From the NCBI GenBank assembly GCA_030653405.1, contig JAURZO010000101.1, positions 1 to 17,284 of the forward strand: a stretch of 17,284 nucleotides of DNA, in the 5' to 3' direction. The translations under genes were made by a program, and so were the position numbers. The notes under the pieces are model-generated. The model had not been told where the DNA came from and ran no database searches. It saw nothing but the letters and a program-made list of their open reading frames with translations. The DNA comes from Zwartia sp. (GTDB lineage: Bacteria; Pseudomonadota; Gammaproteobacteria; Burkholderiales; Burkholderiaceae_B). This document shows, one piece after another, positions 7,307-13,788 of this stretch (its first letter is position 1; each line of letters opens with the position of its first letter).

Positions 7307-7320
7307 TTGATATAAATCAA
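7307..7320 (+). promoter_or_regulatory. FNR/ANR-type binding site, exact consensus
   Basis: TTGAT-ATAA-ATCAA matches the FNR half-sites TTGAT-N4-ATCAA at all ten defined positions. The centre lies about 114 bases upstream of the start codon at 7428. If an FNR-family regulator binds here, oxygen limitation would alter expression of the GltI-like binding protein. The site match is seen directly. The regulator and the sign of control are inferred, and no promoter elements confirm the geometry. Confidence 0.6.
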
Positions 7321-7356
7321 TTCTGCTGGGGCTAGGCTTATTGACTTTCACATTAT

Positions 7357-7378
7357 TAAGTTTCAGTCTTGAAACTTA
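7357..7378 (+). promoter_or_regulatory. Perfect 9-bp inverted repeat in the leader of the binding-protein gene
   Basis: TAAGTTTCA and TGAAACTTA flank a four-base loop, GTCT. The element ends 49 bases before the ATG at 7428 and lies downstream of the FNR-type site. It could be an operator for a dimeric repressor or a leader hairpin that affects translation or mRNA stability. Pairing is seen directly, role is unknown. Confidence 0.4.
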
Positions 7379-7427
7379 GAGAATATAAAAAACTAAAAGT
7401 CTCTATTCCTTTTTCTGGAGAGTACAA

Positions 7428-8321
7428 ATGAACATAGCCCACCTTAAATTGGCTGCGGTTTTAATGACTCTGTTGACAGGAGTTTCAATATCTAGCAATG
7501 CTCAAACCCTTAAGAAAATAGAGGACACTAATAAAATCACTGTTTCTTTCAGGGAGTCCTCTATTCCGTTTAGCTACCTGCCTGCGCCTGGAAATAAGGC
7601 CGTAGGTTTTGCAGTAGATCTCACCGAGGAAATCATCAATGATGTAAAAAAGCAGTTGAACAAACCAAACCTTGAAATTGCATACATTCCAGTTAATGGA
7701 CAGAATAGAATCCCGCTGCTTGTCAATGGAACTTATGATTTGGAATGTGGCTCAACTACAAACACTGCTGCACGTGGGAAGGAAGTCTCCTTTGCAATTA
7801 GTCATTTTTACGCGGGCACACGCGTACTCGCCAAAAAAGCCTCGAACATAAAAAGCTATTCTGATTTAAATAAAAAAATTGTAGCAAGCACTGCGGGCAG
7901 CACCAATGAAAAAGTTATACGTCAACATGCATTAGAAAACAATATCGATGTAGAGCTCTTGCTTGGCAAAGACTACGCCGATGCTTTCAATGCGGTCGAG
8001 ATAGATCGGGCTGTTGCGTTTGCAATGGATGACATTTTGTTGTTTGGACTTATCGCAAACTCAAAGCAACCTGAGGCTTTTGAAGTTGTTGGCAAACCTT
8101 TACAGGTGGAGCCATATGGCTGCATGGTACGAAAGGATGATCCCGCATTCAAAAAACTGGTTGATACAACGATCGCGCGTTTGATGGCCACAGGCGAATT
8201 TACAAAGCTCTACGCAAAGTGGTTTGAGTCAGCCATCCCACCCAAAGGGATTATTTTGAACATGCCCATGAGCGCAGAATTGAAAAACAATCTCAAAGCG
8301 CTGAGTGATCAACCTATGTAA
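7428..8321 (+). CDS. Periplasmic amino-acid ABC transporter binding protein, GltI-like, no permease nearby
   Basis: This gene encodes 297 residues. GGAGAG is well placed before the ATG, and a signal peptide ends at SNAQT. The mature protein follows the SBP_bac_3 pattern and tracks E. coli GltI closely as I recall it: RESSIPFSYL near the start, NRIPLLVNGTYDLECGSTTN with a following Arg, RAVAFAMDDILL, VEPYGCMVRKDDPAFKKL, and KWFESAIPPKG near the end. These are ligand-binding and domain-contact regions of glutamate/aspartate receptors, so an acidic or related amino acid is the likely ligand. No membrane or ATPase subunit of an ABC system is encoded on either side. It must therefore work with a remote permease or act as a sensor partner. 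The upstream FNR-type site suggests oxygen control. Confidence 0.88.
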   Translation: MNIAHLKLAAVLMTLLTGVSISSNAQTLKKIEDTNKITVSFRESSIPFSYLPAPGNKAVGFAVDLTEEIINDVKKQLNKPNLEIAYIPVNGQNRIPLLVNGTYDLECGSTTNTAARGKEVSFAISHFYAGTRVLAKKASNIKSYSDLNKKIVASTAGSTNEKVIRQHALENNIDVELLLGKDYADAFNAVEIDRAVAFAMDDILLFGLIANSKQPEAFEVVGKPLQVEPYGCMVRKDDPAFKKLVDTTIARLMATGEFTKLYAKWFESAIPPKGIILNMPMSAELKNNLKALSDQPM

Positions 8322-8378
8322 TCGCTCTTTAAAGTGGATAGTTTCTACTTGAATATAGCAACGCTCAAAGCCGTATCG

Positions 8379-8420
8379 ATATCTGACATCCTTGGGTCAG
8401 GATGTCAGATATTATTTTAT
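8379..8420 (+). terminator. Strong hairpin between convergent binding-protein and fhs genes
   Basis: A perfect 14-bp stem (8379-8392 with 8399-8412) encloses the loop TGGGTC. On the plus strand the tail is TATTTTAT, suitable for ending the binding-protein transcript. On the minus strand the stem begins four bases past the fhs stop but has no T-rich tail, so fhs may end less cleanly or rely on Rho. Confidence 0.8.
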
Positions 8421-10090
8421 GAAAGACCAGTGATTTCTCCGGCATCATTAATATCTATACCATTAGCTGCGGGCACGATAGGTAGACCTGGCATGGTCAT
8501 GATGTCGCCACACACCACCACGACAAAGCCTGCGCCAGCTGCAAGACGGACTTCGCGTATAGCCAATGTGTGACCGCTAGGGGCACCACGTAATTTGGCA
8601 TCAGAGGAAAATGAATATTGAGTTTTGGCAATGCAGACGGGCAGATGTCCGTAACCATCCGCTTCAAGCTGAGCAAATTGTGCTCTGACTTTTGCGTCAC
8701 ACGTGATGCCATCGGCACCGTAGGTTTTCACAGCAATGGTGCCAACTTTTTCTAAAAGCGACGCATCGTCGTCATATAAAAATTTAAAGTGACTGGGTTG
8801 TTCGCATAGTTTGACGACTGCATGGGCGAGCTCTGCCGCGCCAGGACCACCTTTAGCCCAATGTTCTGCCAGGATCACCTCAACGCCGAATACATCGGCA
8901 CTTGCTTTCAATAGCGCGATTTCTGCTGGAGTGTCCTCGGTGCGGTGGTTGATCGCGACAACACAGGGTAGACCAAAATTATGTTGGATATTGTGAATAT
9001 GACGTTCGAGGTTGACCAGGCCTGCGCGGAGCGCCTTGAGATTTTCTGTTCCTACGTCTTTGACTTCCACGCCACCGTGATATTTTAGAGCGCGTACAGT
9101 CGCAACCAGCACAACAGCTGAGGGTGTTATGCCCGCTTTTCTGCACTTAATATCCAGAAATTTTTCAGCGCCTAGGTCAGCACCAAAACCTGCCTCAGTA
9201 ACAACATAGTCTGCGAGCTTGAGCGCCGTAGAGGTTGCCAGCACCGAGTTACAACCATGCGCGATGTTGGCGAAGGGTCCGCCATGTACAAGAGCAAGGT
9301 TATTTTCAAGTGTTTGTACGACATTGGGTGCGAGAGCCTCTTTAAGCAATGCTGCCATGGCGCCTTGCGCCTGTAAATCGCGGACGCGAATGAGTTTGCC
9401 AGACAAAGAATGGCCTATAACGATTTCACCGAGGCGTTCTTTAAGGTCTTTTAGACTGTTGGCTAAGCAAAAAATCGCCATGACTTCGGATGCGACAACA
9501 ATATCAAAGTGGTCTTCGCGTGGAAAGCCGTTTGAGGTGCCGCCGAGGCCCACGACGATCTGACGCAAGGCACGGTCGTTCAGGTCGACTACGCGTCGCC
9601 AGGTGATGCGACGCAGGTCAAACTGTAATTTGTTGGCGTGGTAGATATGGTTATCAATTAAAGCTGCCAATAAGTTGTTGGCTAGGGCGATCGCATTGAA
9701 GTCGCCCGTAAAGTGTAGGTTGATTTCTTCCATCGGTACGACTTGCGCCATGCCGCCGCCGGCCGCTCCACCTTTCATTCCAAACACTGGGCCTAAGGAA
9801 GGTTCGCGCAAACAAATCATCGCCCTCTTACCGATATGATTCAGCGCATCGCCTAGTCCGACTGTCGTCGTCGTTTTCCCTTCACCCGCAGGCGTGGGCG
9901 AAATCGCTGTCACCAGAATAAGTTTACCGTCGGGTCGGTCTTGAAGCGTGCGGATATAGTCGAGTGAGAGTTTCGCCTTAAACCGTCCGTAGGGCTCTAG
10001 AGCCTCTTCAGGAATATCTGCCTTAGCGGGAGCAAGTTTGAGAATTGGAGTTTTGTTAGCTGCTTGGGCAATAGCAAGATCTGAACGCAT
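8417..10090 (-). CDS. fhs: Formate--tetrahydrofolate ligase
   Basis: This gene encodes 557 residues from ATG 10090. The enzyme joins formate to tetrahydrofolate with ATP, giving 10-formyl-THF for purine and formyl-methionine synthesis in the cytoplasm. The P-loop SPTPAGEGKTTTTVG falls at residues 64-78, the position usual in this family. Further typical segments are SLGPVFGMKGGAAGGG, HFTGDFNAI, GPFANIAHGCNSV, VTEAGFGADLG and the C-terminal GDIMTMPGLP. The frame extends 12 codons upstream to an ATG at 10126. I prefer 10090 because family members begin M-x-S-D-x-x-IAQAA and the length then matches. Neither start has a good Shine-Dalgarno sequence. It is a single gene, divergent from the TRIC-family gene and convergent with the binding-protein gene. 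Confidence 0.95.
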   Translation of the reverse strand: MRSDLAIAQAANKTPILKLAPAKADIPEEALEPYGRFKAKLSLDYIRTLQDRPDGKLILVTAISPTPAGEGKTTTTVGLGDALNHIGKRAMICLREPSLGPVFGMKGGAAGGGMAQVVPMEEINLHFTGDFNAIALANNLLAALIDNHIYHANKLQFDLRRITWRRVVDLNDRALRQIVVGLGGTSNGFPREDHFDIVVASEVMAIFCLANSLKDLKERLGEIVIGHSLSGKLIRVRDLQAQGAMAALLKEALAPNVVQTLENNLALVHGGPFANIAHGCNSVLATSTALKLADYVVTEAGFGADLGAEKFLDIKCRKAGITPSAVVLVATVRALKYHGGVEVKDVGTENLKALRAGLVNLERHIHNIQHNFGLPCVVAINHRTEDTPAEIALLKASADVFGVEVILAEHWAKGGPGAAELAHAVVKLCEQPSHFKFLYDDDASLLEKVGTIAVKTYGADGITCDAKVRAQFAQLEADGYGHLPVCIAKTQYSFSSDAKLRGAPSGHTLAIREVRLAAGAGFVVVVCGDIMTMPGLPIVPAANGIDINDAGEITGLS

Positions 10091-10160
10091 GAGGTCTTTG
10101 AAAGGTCTTATTATTAAAAACCACATCCTAGACTAATTACGAGGTGGTCGGAGCTTGCAA

Positions 10161-10176
10161 TAGACTTTTGAGTCTA
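10161..10176. promoter_or_regulatory. Inverted repeat between the divergent fhs and TRIC-family genes
   Basis: TAGACT and AGTCTA are separated by TTTG, a perfect 6-bp dyad in the 198-base divergent region. It may be an operator shared by both genes, or chance. There is no other support. Confidence 0.25.
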
Positions 10177-10261
10177 GAAATGGGGGCTAACGTACCTGAC
10201 TGAACTGCAAGTATTATGTGCTTGCGCCAATAACATACCCACTTTAAGAACCGACACGCGA

Positions 10262-10281
10262 CCGCCAATACTGGCGGGGAG
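10262..10281 (+). promoter_or_regulatory. Hairpin covering the ribosome binding site of the TRIC-family gene
   Basis: CCGCCA (10262-10267) pairs perfectly with TGGCGG (10272-10277) around an ATAC loop. The Shine-Dalgarno GGGGAG spans 10276-10281, so its first two G residues are locked in the stem. The ATG at 10289 follows directly. Such a structure could limit ribosome access and permit translational control, for example by temperature or a bound factor. Structure is seen, regulation is inferred. Confidence 0.4.
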
Positions 10282-10288
10282 ATCACTC

Positions 10289-10924
10289 ATGTCACTTGAT
10301 TTAGTCATGCAGGTCCTAGCCATCCTTGCCACGGTTGCTTTTGCCGTGACGGGGGTCATGGCTGTCGCGCAGCAGCGGGTCGACTTTTTTTCGGCAATCG
10401 TACTTGGCGTGATTACCGCAGTAGGCGGCGGAACAGTACGTGACCTTATCATGGATGTGCCTGTCTTTTGGTCGCAGGATTTATTGCTCATACGCGTTGC
10501 CGTGCTCGCGAGCATTATCACTTTTGTAGCGATTCATTTTTTCTCGCGACCTCAGATATACAAATGTTTCCTCTACATTGATGGACTGGGCGCAGCGATG
10601 TTTGGTCTGGGTGGTGCCATGAAGGCTTACGAACTTGGCTTTGCCTGGCCGTTGGGATTGTTAATTATGGGCGTGATCTCCGCCATTGGTGGCGGGCTCA
10701 TTCGTGATGTACTCACCGGTCGCAAGACACTGCTGATGAGTGACGAGGTCTATGCAGTGCCAGTAGTCATCGGCTGTTTGCTTCTAGCTGTCGTGCTCAA
10801 CTTCTTTCCTGCCTATGCGTCAGAGGCGCTGTTAGCGGGCACCGTGGTCGCCTTTGCCTTACGAGCTGCTGCGATCTACTGGGACTTGAGCTTGCCAAAC
10901 TGGTTCACCACACAAAAGAAGTAA
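10289..10924 (+). CDS. TRIC/UPF0126 family inner-membrane channel protein
   Basis: This gene encodes 211 residues with about seven hydrophobic segments. It contains the family's internal duplication: GVITAVGGGTVRDLIMDVPVFW in the first half and ISAIGGGLIRDVLTGRKTLL in the second, each with the GGG-x-x-RD signature. Bacterial relatives (YadS and YicG type) are homologues of the trimeric intracellular cation channels and are proposed to conduct monovalent cations. Some members are linked to glycine transport, so the solute is not certain. The start is set by GGGGAG seven bases before ATG 10289, partly buried in a hairpin. It is a single gene that ends 53 bases from the stop of the convergent Cys-rich protein gene. 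The only visible dyad in that gap is TTGACC/GGTCAA, with a 12-base loop and no T-tract. Confidence 0.88.
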   Translation: MSLDLVMQVLAILATVAFAVTGVMAVAQQRVDFFSAIVLGVITAVGGGTVRDLIMDVPVFWSQDLLLIRVAVLASIITFVAIHFFSRPQIYKCFLYIDGLGAAMFGLGGAMKAYELGFAWPLGLLIMGVISAIGGGLIRDVLTGRKTLLMSDEVYAVPVVIGCLLLAVVLNFFPAYASEALLAGTVVAFALRAAAIYWDLSLPNWFTTQKK

Positions 10925-10977
10925 AAAACATATTCGTTTGACCTCAGAGGTGAATGGTCAAGTATCAGCGTATTGTT

Positions 10978-11352
10978 CTAAACAATAAATTTCGCATTCA
11001 ATTCTCTGAGTCGTTCATCCAAATAGTAGCCACCATATTCTGTGTAGTGCAGAAACTTTCTCTTGCAACGAATACATTCACAAACATCAGATCGGTTGTA
11101 AGGGTGATGTTGTATTGCAATAGGGGCATCCTCAGACCAAAGATTGGTGCCGTCTGGGTGATATTCATCCCAACATTCCTCAGCACTTTCAGTTTTGAGC
11201 GTTCCCAAAACCTTCAGTTTGCCAAGGTCGAAATAGCCTGGTTTTGATACCCATCCTGGACAATCCAGTGAGGAACACTCAGGGCAGTCTTCGGAAGCCC
11301 TTGGGGACGTTGCTACATCTAGCAACTCATCTCTATTTAAGAGCTTGGGCAT
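10978..11352 (-). CDS. Cys-rich zinc-ribbon-like protein of unknown function
   Basis: This gene encodes 124 residues from ATG 11352. The frame is open to 11457, but the extra 35 residues overlap the membrane-protein gene and look like a frame shadow, whereas MPKLLNRDELLDVA begins a plausible soluble domain. Seven cysteines occur: a CPEC pair (C23, C26), C31, C60, and a CECIRC cluster (C91, C93, C96). C23/C26 with C93/C96 would make a four-cysteine zinc ribbon. The remainder is acidic and aromatic (HYTEYGGYYLDERLREL). I recognise it only as a conserved hypothetical of betaproteobacteria. Its start lies four bases after the stop of the membrane-protein gene with no Shine-Dalgarno sequence, which points to translational coupling. 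Confidence 0.7.
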   Translation of the reverse strand: MPKLLNRDELLDVATSPRASEDCPECSSLDCPGWVSKPGYFDLGKLKVLGTLKTESAEECWDEYHPDGTNLWSEDAPIAIQHHPYNRSDVCECIRCKRKFLHYTEYGGYYLDERLRELNAKFIV

Positions 11353-11356
11353 GAAA

Positions 11357-11941
11357 TCAAAGCAGCATATAAAGTGCAGCGCCCACAACGACGAGGCCAA
11401 CAGTGGCCCACCCAAGCCTGTCCACATACACGTGCAGCTGTGCCTCCATGCGCGCACCGCCCCAACGCATCAGTCCCGCCACTAAAAAAAAGCGCGCCCC
11501 ACGCCCTAAGATAGAAGCCAATATAAACGGCACCAGTGCCATGGACAGCACACCAGCTGCAATCGTAAATACTTTGTAAGGGATCGGAGAAAATCCCGCG
11601 ACAAACACCGCCAAGACGCCCCAAGTGCCAAACCATTCCAACGCGGTTTGATAGCTACTCCAGTAGCGAGGCTGCTCTTGTAACCACGGAGCAATGGTAT
11701 CAAATGCCAGGACACCAATCGCATAACCAAATACTCCGCCCAGTACCGACGTAATGGTCGTGATCCACGCAAGGCGCCACGCTTTATGTGGGTTTGCCAG
11801 GCACATAGGTGCGAGCATGACATCAGGAGGGATTGGAAAAAAAGATGACTCTGCAAAACTCATGCATCCGAGATACCAGGGGGCATGACGGTGGCGTGAC
11901 CATTGCATCACACGCGCATAAAGCCACGAAAATAACTTCAC
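11357..11941 (-). CDS. YqaA-family membrane protein (VTT/SNARE-associated domain)
   Basis: This gene encodes 194 residues from GTG 11941. A GTG at 11965 in the same frame is possible, but the Shine-Dalgarno GAGG is correctly spaced only for 11941. The domain shows the VTT/DedA-like core: FAESSFFPIPPDVMLAPMCL, then TSVLGGVFGYAIGVLAF, then FVAGFSPIPYKVFTIAAGVL and SILGRGARFFLVAGLM. These include the conserved E, the PIPP and SPIPYK elements, and the G-x-R near the end. Four or more membrane segments are evident. The wider DedA/VTT superfamily is involved in lipid (undecaprenyl phosphate or phospholipid) translocation; the YqaA branch has no settled function. It forms a two-gene unit with the downstream zinc-ribbon-like protein. 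Confidence 0.85.
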   Translation of the reverse strand: MKLFSWLYARVMQWSRHRHAPWYLGCMSFAESSFFPIPPDVMLAPMCLANPHKAWRLAWITTITSVLGGVFGYAIGVLAFDTIAPWLQEQPRYWSSYQTALEWFGTWGVLAVFVAGFSPIPYKVFTIAAGVLSMALVPFILASILGRGARFFLVAGLMRWGGARMEAQLHVYVDRLGWATVGLVVVGAALYMLL

Positions 11942-11969
11942 GATTAGGCCTCGTAATACAAACACCTAC

Positions 11970-11989
11970 ATCTTGGCAAATACCAAGAT
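11970..11989. promoter_or_regulatory. Inverted repeat upstream of the YqaA-family gene
   Basis: ATCTTGG and CCAAGAT flank CAAATA, a perfect 7-bp dyad 28 bases upstream of GTG 11941 on the minus strand. The position fits an operator or a leader hairpin. No regulator is encoded next to it. Confidence 0.35.
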
Positions 11990-12044
11990 TGCGTGCCTGT
12001 AGAAAATAACAGGCTAGATTTTATGGCAATTTGAGGAAATCCGG

Positions 12045-12134
12045 ATGGGAAAGGTTTCTAAAAACCAAAAACAGATCAATACCAAAACAACCCAAGGGAT
12101 ACTACCTAGCCCCAAGAAGGATCTTTTCTTTTAG
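12045..12134 (+). CDS. Candidate 29-residue basic small protein or leader peptide
   Basis: This frame runs from ATG 12045 to TAG 12134 and is preceded by GAGG with an eight-base spacer, a good ribosome binding site. The peptide starts MGKVSKNQKQINTKTTQG and ends PKKDLFF. It has six or seven lysines and no membrane segment or signal peptide. It lies 116 bases before the TRAP binding-protein gene on the same strand, so it could be a leader peptide or an independent small protein. No attenuator hairpin is evident between it and the operon. No homologue comes to mind, and it could be chance. Confidence 0.3.
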   Translation: MGKVSKNQKQINTKTTQGILPSPKKDLFF

Positions 12135-12192
12135 CATCAGTCACAGTATCAGCAGCATAACAATAATATCGCAGCGAACAACCATACTTAGC

Positions 12193-12220
12193 CCAATGAT
12201 TGGCGGCATATCTGATCAGA
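12193..12220 (+). promoter_or_regulatory. Paired palindromes just upstream of the TRAP operon
   Basis: CCAATGATTGG (12193-12203) and TCTGATCAGA (12211-12220) are exact dyads centred about 17-18 bases apart, ending 30 bases before the binding-protein ATG. They resemble dimeric-regulator operators of the LysR or GntR kind in size only. No regulator gene is adjacent, so the regulator would act in trans. Confidence 0.35.
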
Positions 12221-12250
12221 CGCTCAGTCACCCAGATCTGGAGAGGTTTA

Positions 12251-13231
12251 ATGAAACTTATACGAAGCGCAACCATCGTCATGGCAAGTGTCCTGACCCT
12301 CGGCGTAGCCACTACCGCTTATTCACAAACCGTGATGCGCAACAGTATCTCTGTCGCGCAAAACTCGCATCAAGGTGTTGGCATTGATGTGCTGGCCCAG
12401 GAAGTTGAGAAAGGGACAAACGGTCGCATCATTATTAAAAACTTCTATTCAGGCAGCCTGGGTGGAGAGAGAGAAAGCATTGAGTCCGTTCAGCTAGGCA
12501 CGCAGGAGCTTGCTGCGAGCAGCACAGGACCTGTGCCAAACTTTGTACCCGCCGTGCGTATTCTAGATATTCCTTTCTTATTTCGTGACAAGGCCCATGC
12601 GCGTGCCGTGCTAGATGGTCCAATCGGTCAGGCAATGCTCAAGGAATTTGATAGCAAAGGCTTTAAGGCACTGGCCTGGTCGGAGAACGGCGTTCGACAT
12701 ATGACCAACAGCAAAAGACCTGTTAACGGACCAGACGACTTAAAAGGTCTCAAGATGCGCACAATGGAAAATCCAGTGCACGTCGCGGCATATAAGGGAT
12801 TCGGTATTATCACGACCCCGATGGCTTTCCCTGAGGTGTTTACCGCCCTACAACAAGGTGTTGTAGATGGCCAGGAAAATCCCCTCTCAGTCATCATGGC
12901 CTCCAAGTTTGACCAAGTACAAAAGCATATGACCCTGACGGGCCACGTTTATAGTCCCGCCATTTACCTGATGAATAAAGCGGCCTTTGATAAGCTGTCA
13001 CCAGCGGATCAAAAAGTTTTTTTAGATGCGGCTAAGGTTGCTTCGCAGGCTCAACGCGCCCGCGTTGATCAGGACGATGCGAATGGTGTTGCTGAATTAC
13101 GCAAAAAAGGGATGCTTGTGGTCGAGAATGTCGATAAAGCGGCTTTTGTCGCACGACTTAAGCCAGTAAACGCTCAATTTGAAAAAGAATTTGGCAAAGA
13201 TAAGATCGACGCAATCCGTAACTACAAATAA
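12251..13231 (+). CDS. dctP: TRAP transporter periplasmic substrate-binding protein (DctP family)
   Basis: This gene encodes 326 residues. The start is ATG 12251, because GGAGAGG lies four bases before it and a clean signal peptide follows (cleavage near AYSQT). The DctP pattern is complete. SENGVRHMTNSKRPV (near 144-158) and DLKGLKMRTMENPVHVAAYKGFG (163-185) include R170, the family arginine that pairs with the ligand carboxylate. PMAFPEVFTALQQGVVDGQENP (190-211) is the most conserved block. The protein delivers a solute, usually an organic acid, to the Q/M permease. The ligand cannot be told from sequence: known relatives bind C4-dicarboxylates, keto-sugar acids, sialic acid and others. It is first in the operon and separated from the permease genes by a stem-loop that probably favours its own mRNA. 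Confidence 0.92.
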   Translation: MKLIRSATIVMASVLTLGVATTAYSQTVMRNSISVAQNSHQGVGIDVLAQEVEKGTNGRIIIKNFYSGSLGGERESIESVQLGTQELAASSTGPVPNFVPAVRILDIPFLFRDKAHARAVLDGPIGQAMLKEFDSKGFKALAWSENGVRHMTNSKRPVNGPDDLKGLKMRTMENPVHVAAYKGFGIITTPMAFPEVFTALQQGVVDGQENPLSVIMASKFDQVQKHMTLTGHVYSPAIYLMNKAAFDKLSPADQKVFLDAAKVASQAQRARVDQDDANGVAELRKKGMLVVENVDKAAFVARLKPVNAQFEKEFGKDKIDAIRNYK

Positions 13232-13247
13232 TTGAGAGTGGTCTGAC

Positions 13248-13277
13248 ATGGGCGTAGCGCGCAAGTGCTACGCCCAT
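13248..13277 (+). other. Intercistronic stem-loop between TRAP binding protein and permease genes
   Basis: A 13-bp stem (13248-13260 with 13265-13277, one G-U pair) closes a GCAA tetraloop of the stable GNRA class. The bases after it (TCTTACTGG) are not T-rich, and the next gene's ribosome binding site follows at once. It is therefore unlikely to be a full intrinsic terminator. It fits the hairpins that protect upstream mRNA from 3' exonucleases, giving more binding protein than permease. Confidence 0.75.
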
Positions 13278-13293
13278 TCTTACTGGAGTCGGA

Positions 13294-13788
13294 ATGAAAC
13301 AGTTTTTGTTCGTGTTGGAAAATCTGACGACCCGTATCTCAATGCTGGTGGCCTGCTTAATGATGGCGCTTGCCGCCACGCTCGGCGTGTTCCAAGTCGT
13401 GATGCGGTTCGTACTTGAAATCCCTGCAGAATGGACAGAAGTTCTCATTCGTTTCAGTCTGATCTGGATGGTGTTCATGGGGATTCCCTATGCCTTTAGG
13501 GTGGGCGCTATGGTCAGCGTGGATGTGCTGGCACGCTTAGTCGGTCCACTCGGCAAGCGCATTTTTGCTTTTTGTACCTGTATCGCAGCACTCATTTTAG
13601 TGGTCACCATTATTTGGTGGGGCTGGGACTATGCCACGCGTGGACGAATGCAAAGCGTCATCGGCCTCGAGGGTGTCACCATGTTTTGGGCCTATCTGGC
13701 TTTACCCGTTGGAGGAATCTTCTGTATCCCCGCGATTGTGGCGCAGTTTTTTGATCCTCAAAATAGTGAATTGGAGACTGCACTATGA
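13294..13788 (+). CDS. dctQ: TRAP transporter small permease (DctQ family)
   Basis: This gene encodes 164 residues with four hydrophobic segments, the standard length and topology for a DctQ subunit. Typical elements are RFVLEIPAEWTEVLIRFSLIWMVFMGIPYAFRVG in the first half and the central loop VSVDVLARLVGPLGKRI. GGAG precedes the ATG at good spacing. The last four bases overlap the large-permease start (ATGA, 13785-13788), so the two are translationally coupled. The subunit sits in the inner membrane and forms a complex with the large subunit, using a sodium or proton gradient to drive uptake of solute from the binding protein. Confidence 0.93.
   Translation: MKQFLFVLENLTTRISMLVACLMMALAATLGVFQVVMRFVLEIPAEWTEVLIRFSLIWMVFMGIPYAFRVGAMVSVDVLARLVGPLGKRIFAFCTCIAALILVVTIIWWGWDYATRGRMQSVIGLEGVTMFWAYLALPVGGIFCIPAIVAQFFDPQNSELETAL

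Larger units (their letters stand above)
7203..7427. other. Intergenic control region with three inverted repeats and an FNR-type site
   Basis: There is no gene here. From left to right: a perfect 10-bp inverted repeat with TTTT loop (7239-7262), ATTGG-N7-CCAAT (7270-7286), the FNR-type site (7307-7320), and a perfect 9-bp inverted repeat with GTCT loop (7357-7378). The first hairpin could close the amidohydrolase transcript but lacks a T-tract. The last lies about 50 bases before the binding-protein ATG and would be in its leader RNA or promoter. A TTGACT hexamer (7341-7346) has no convincing -10 partner, so I do not call a start point. Confidence 0.5.
11990..12250. other. Upstream region of the TRAP operon, with one small ORF and two palindromes
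   Basis: Apart from the 29-codon ORF (12045-12134) there is no gene. Longer open frames here have no ribosome binding site and run into the TRAP gene out of frame. Two exact palindromes lie close together just before the operon: CCAATGATTGG (12193-12203) and TCTGATCAGA (12211-12220). This is where the operon promoter and operator are expected, but I cannot assign clear -35 and -10 boxes. Confidence 0.45.

Noticed and set aside
10925..10977. TTGACC/GGTCAA dyad between convergent genes as a terminator
   Set aside because: Only six pairs with a 12-base loop and no T-tract; too weak to call.
10954..11247. Plus-strand 97-codon frame opposite the Cys-rich protein gene
   Set aside because: It is antisense to a gene with clear protein character, lacks a ribosome binding site, and its sequence looks like noise.
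12031..12387. Plus-strand 118-codon frame running into the TRAP binding-protein gene
   Set aside because: It overlaps 137 bases of a certain gene in another frame and has no recognisable domain.
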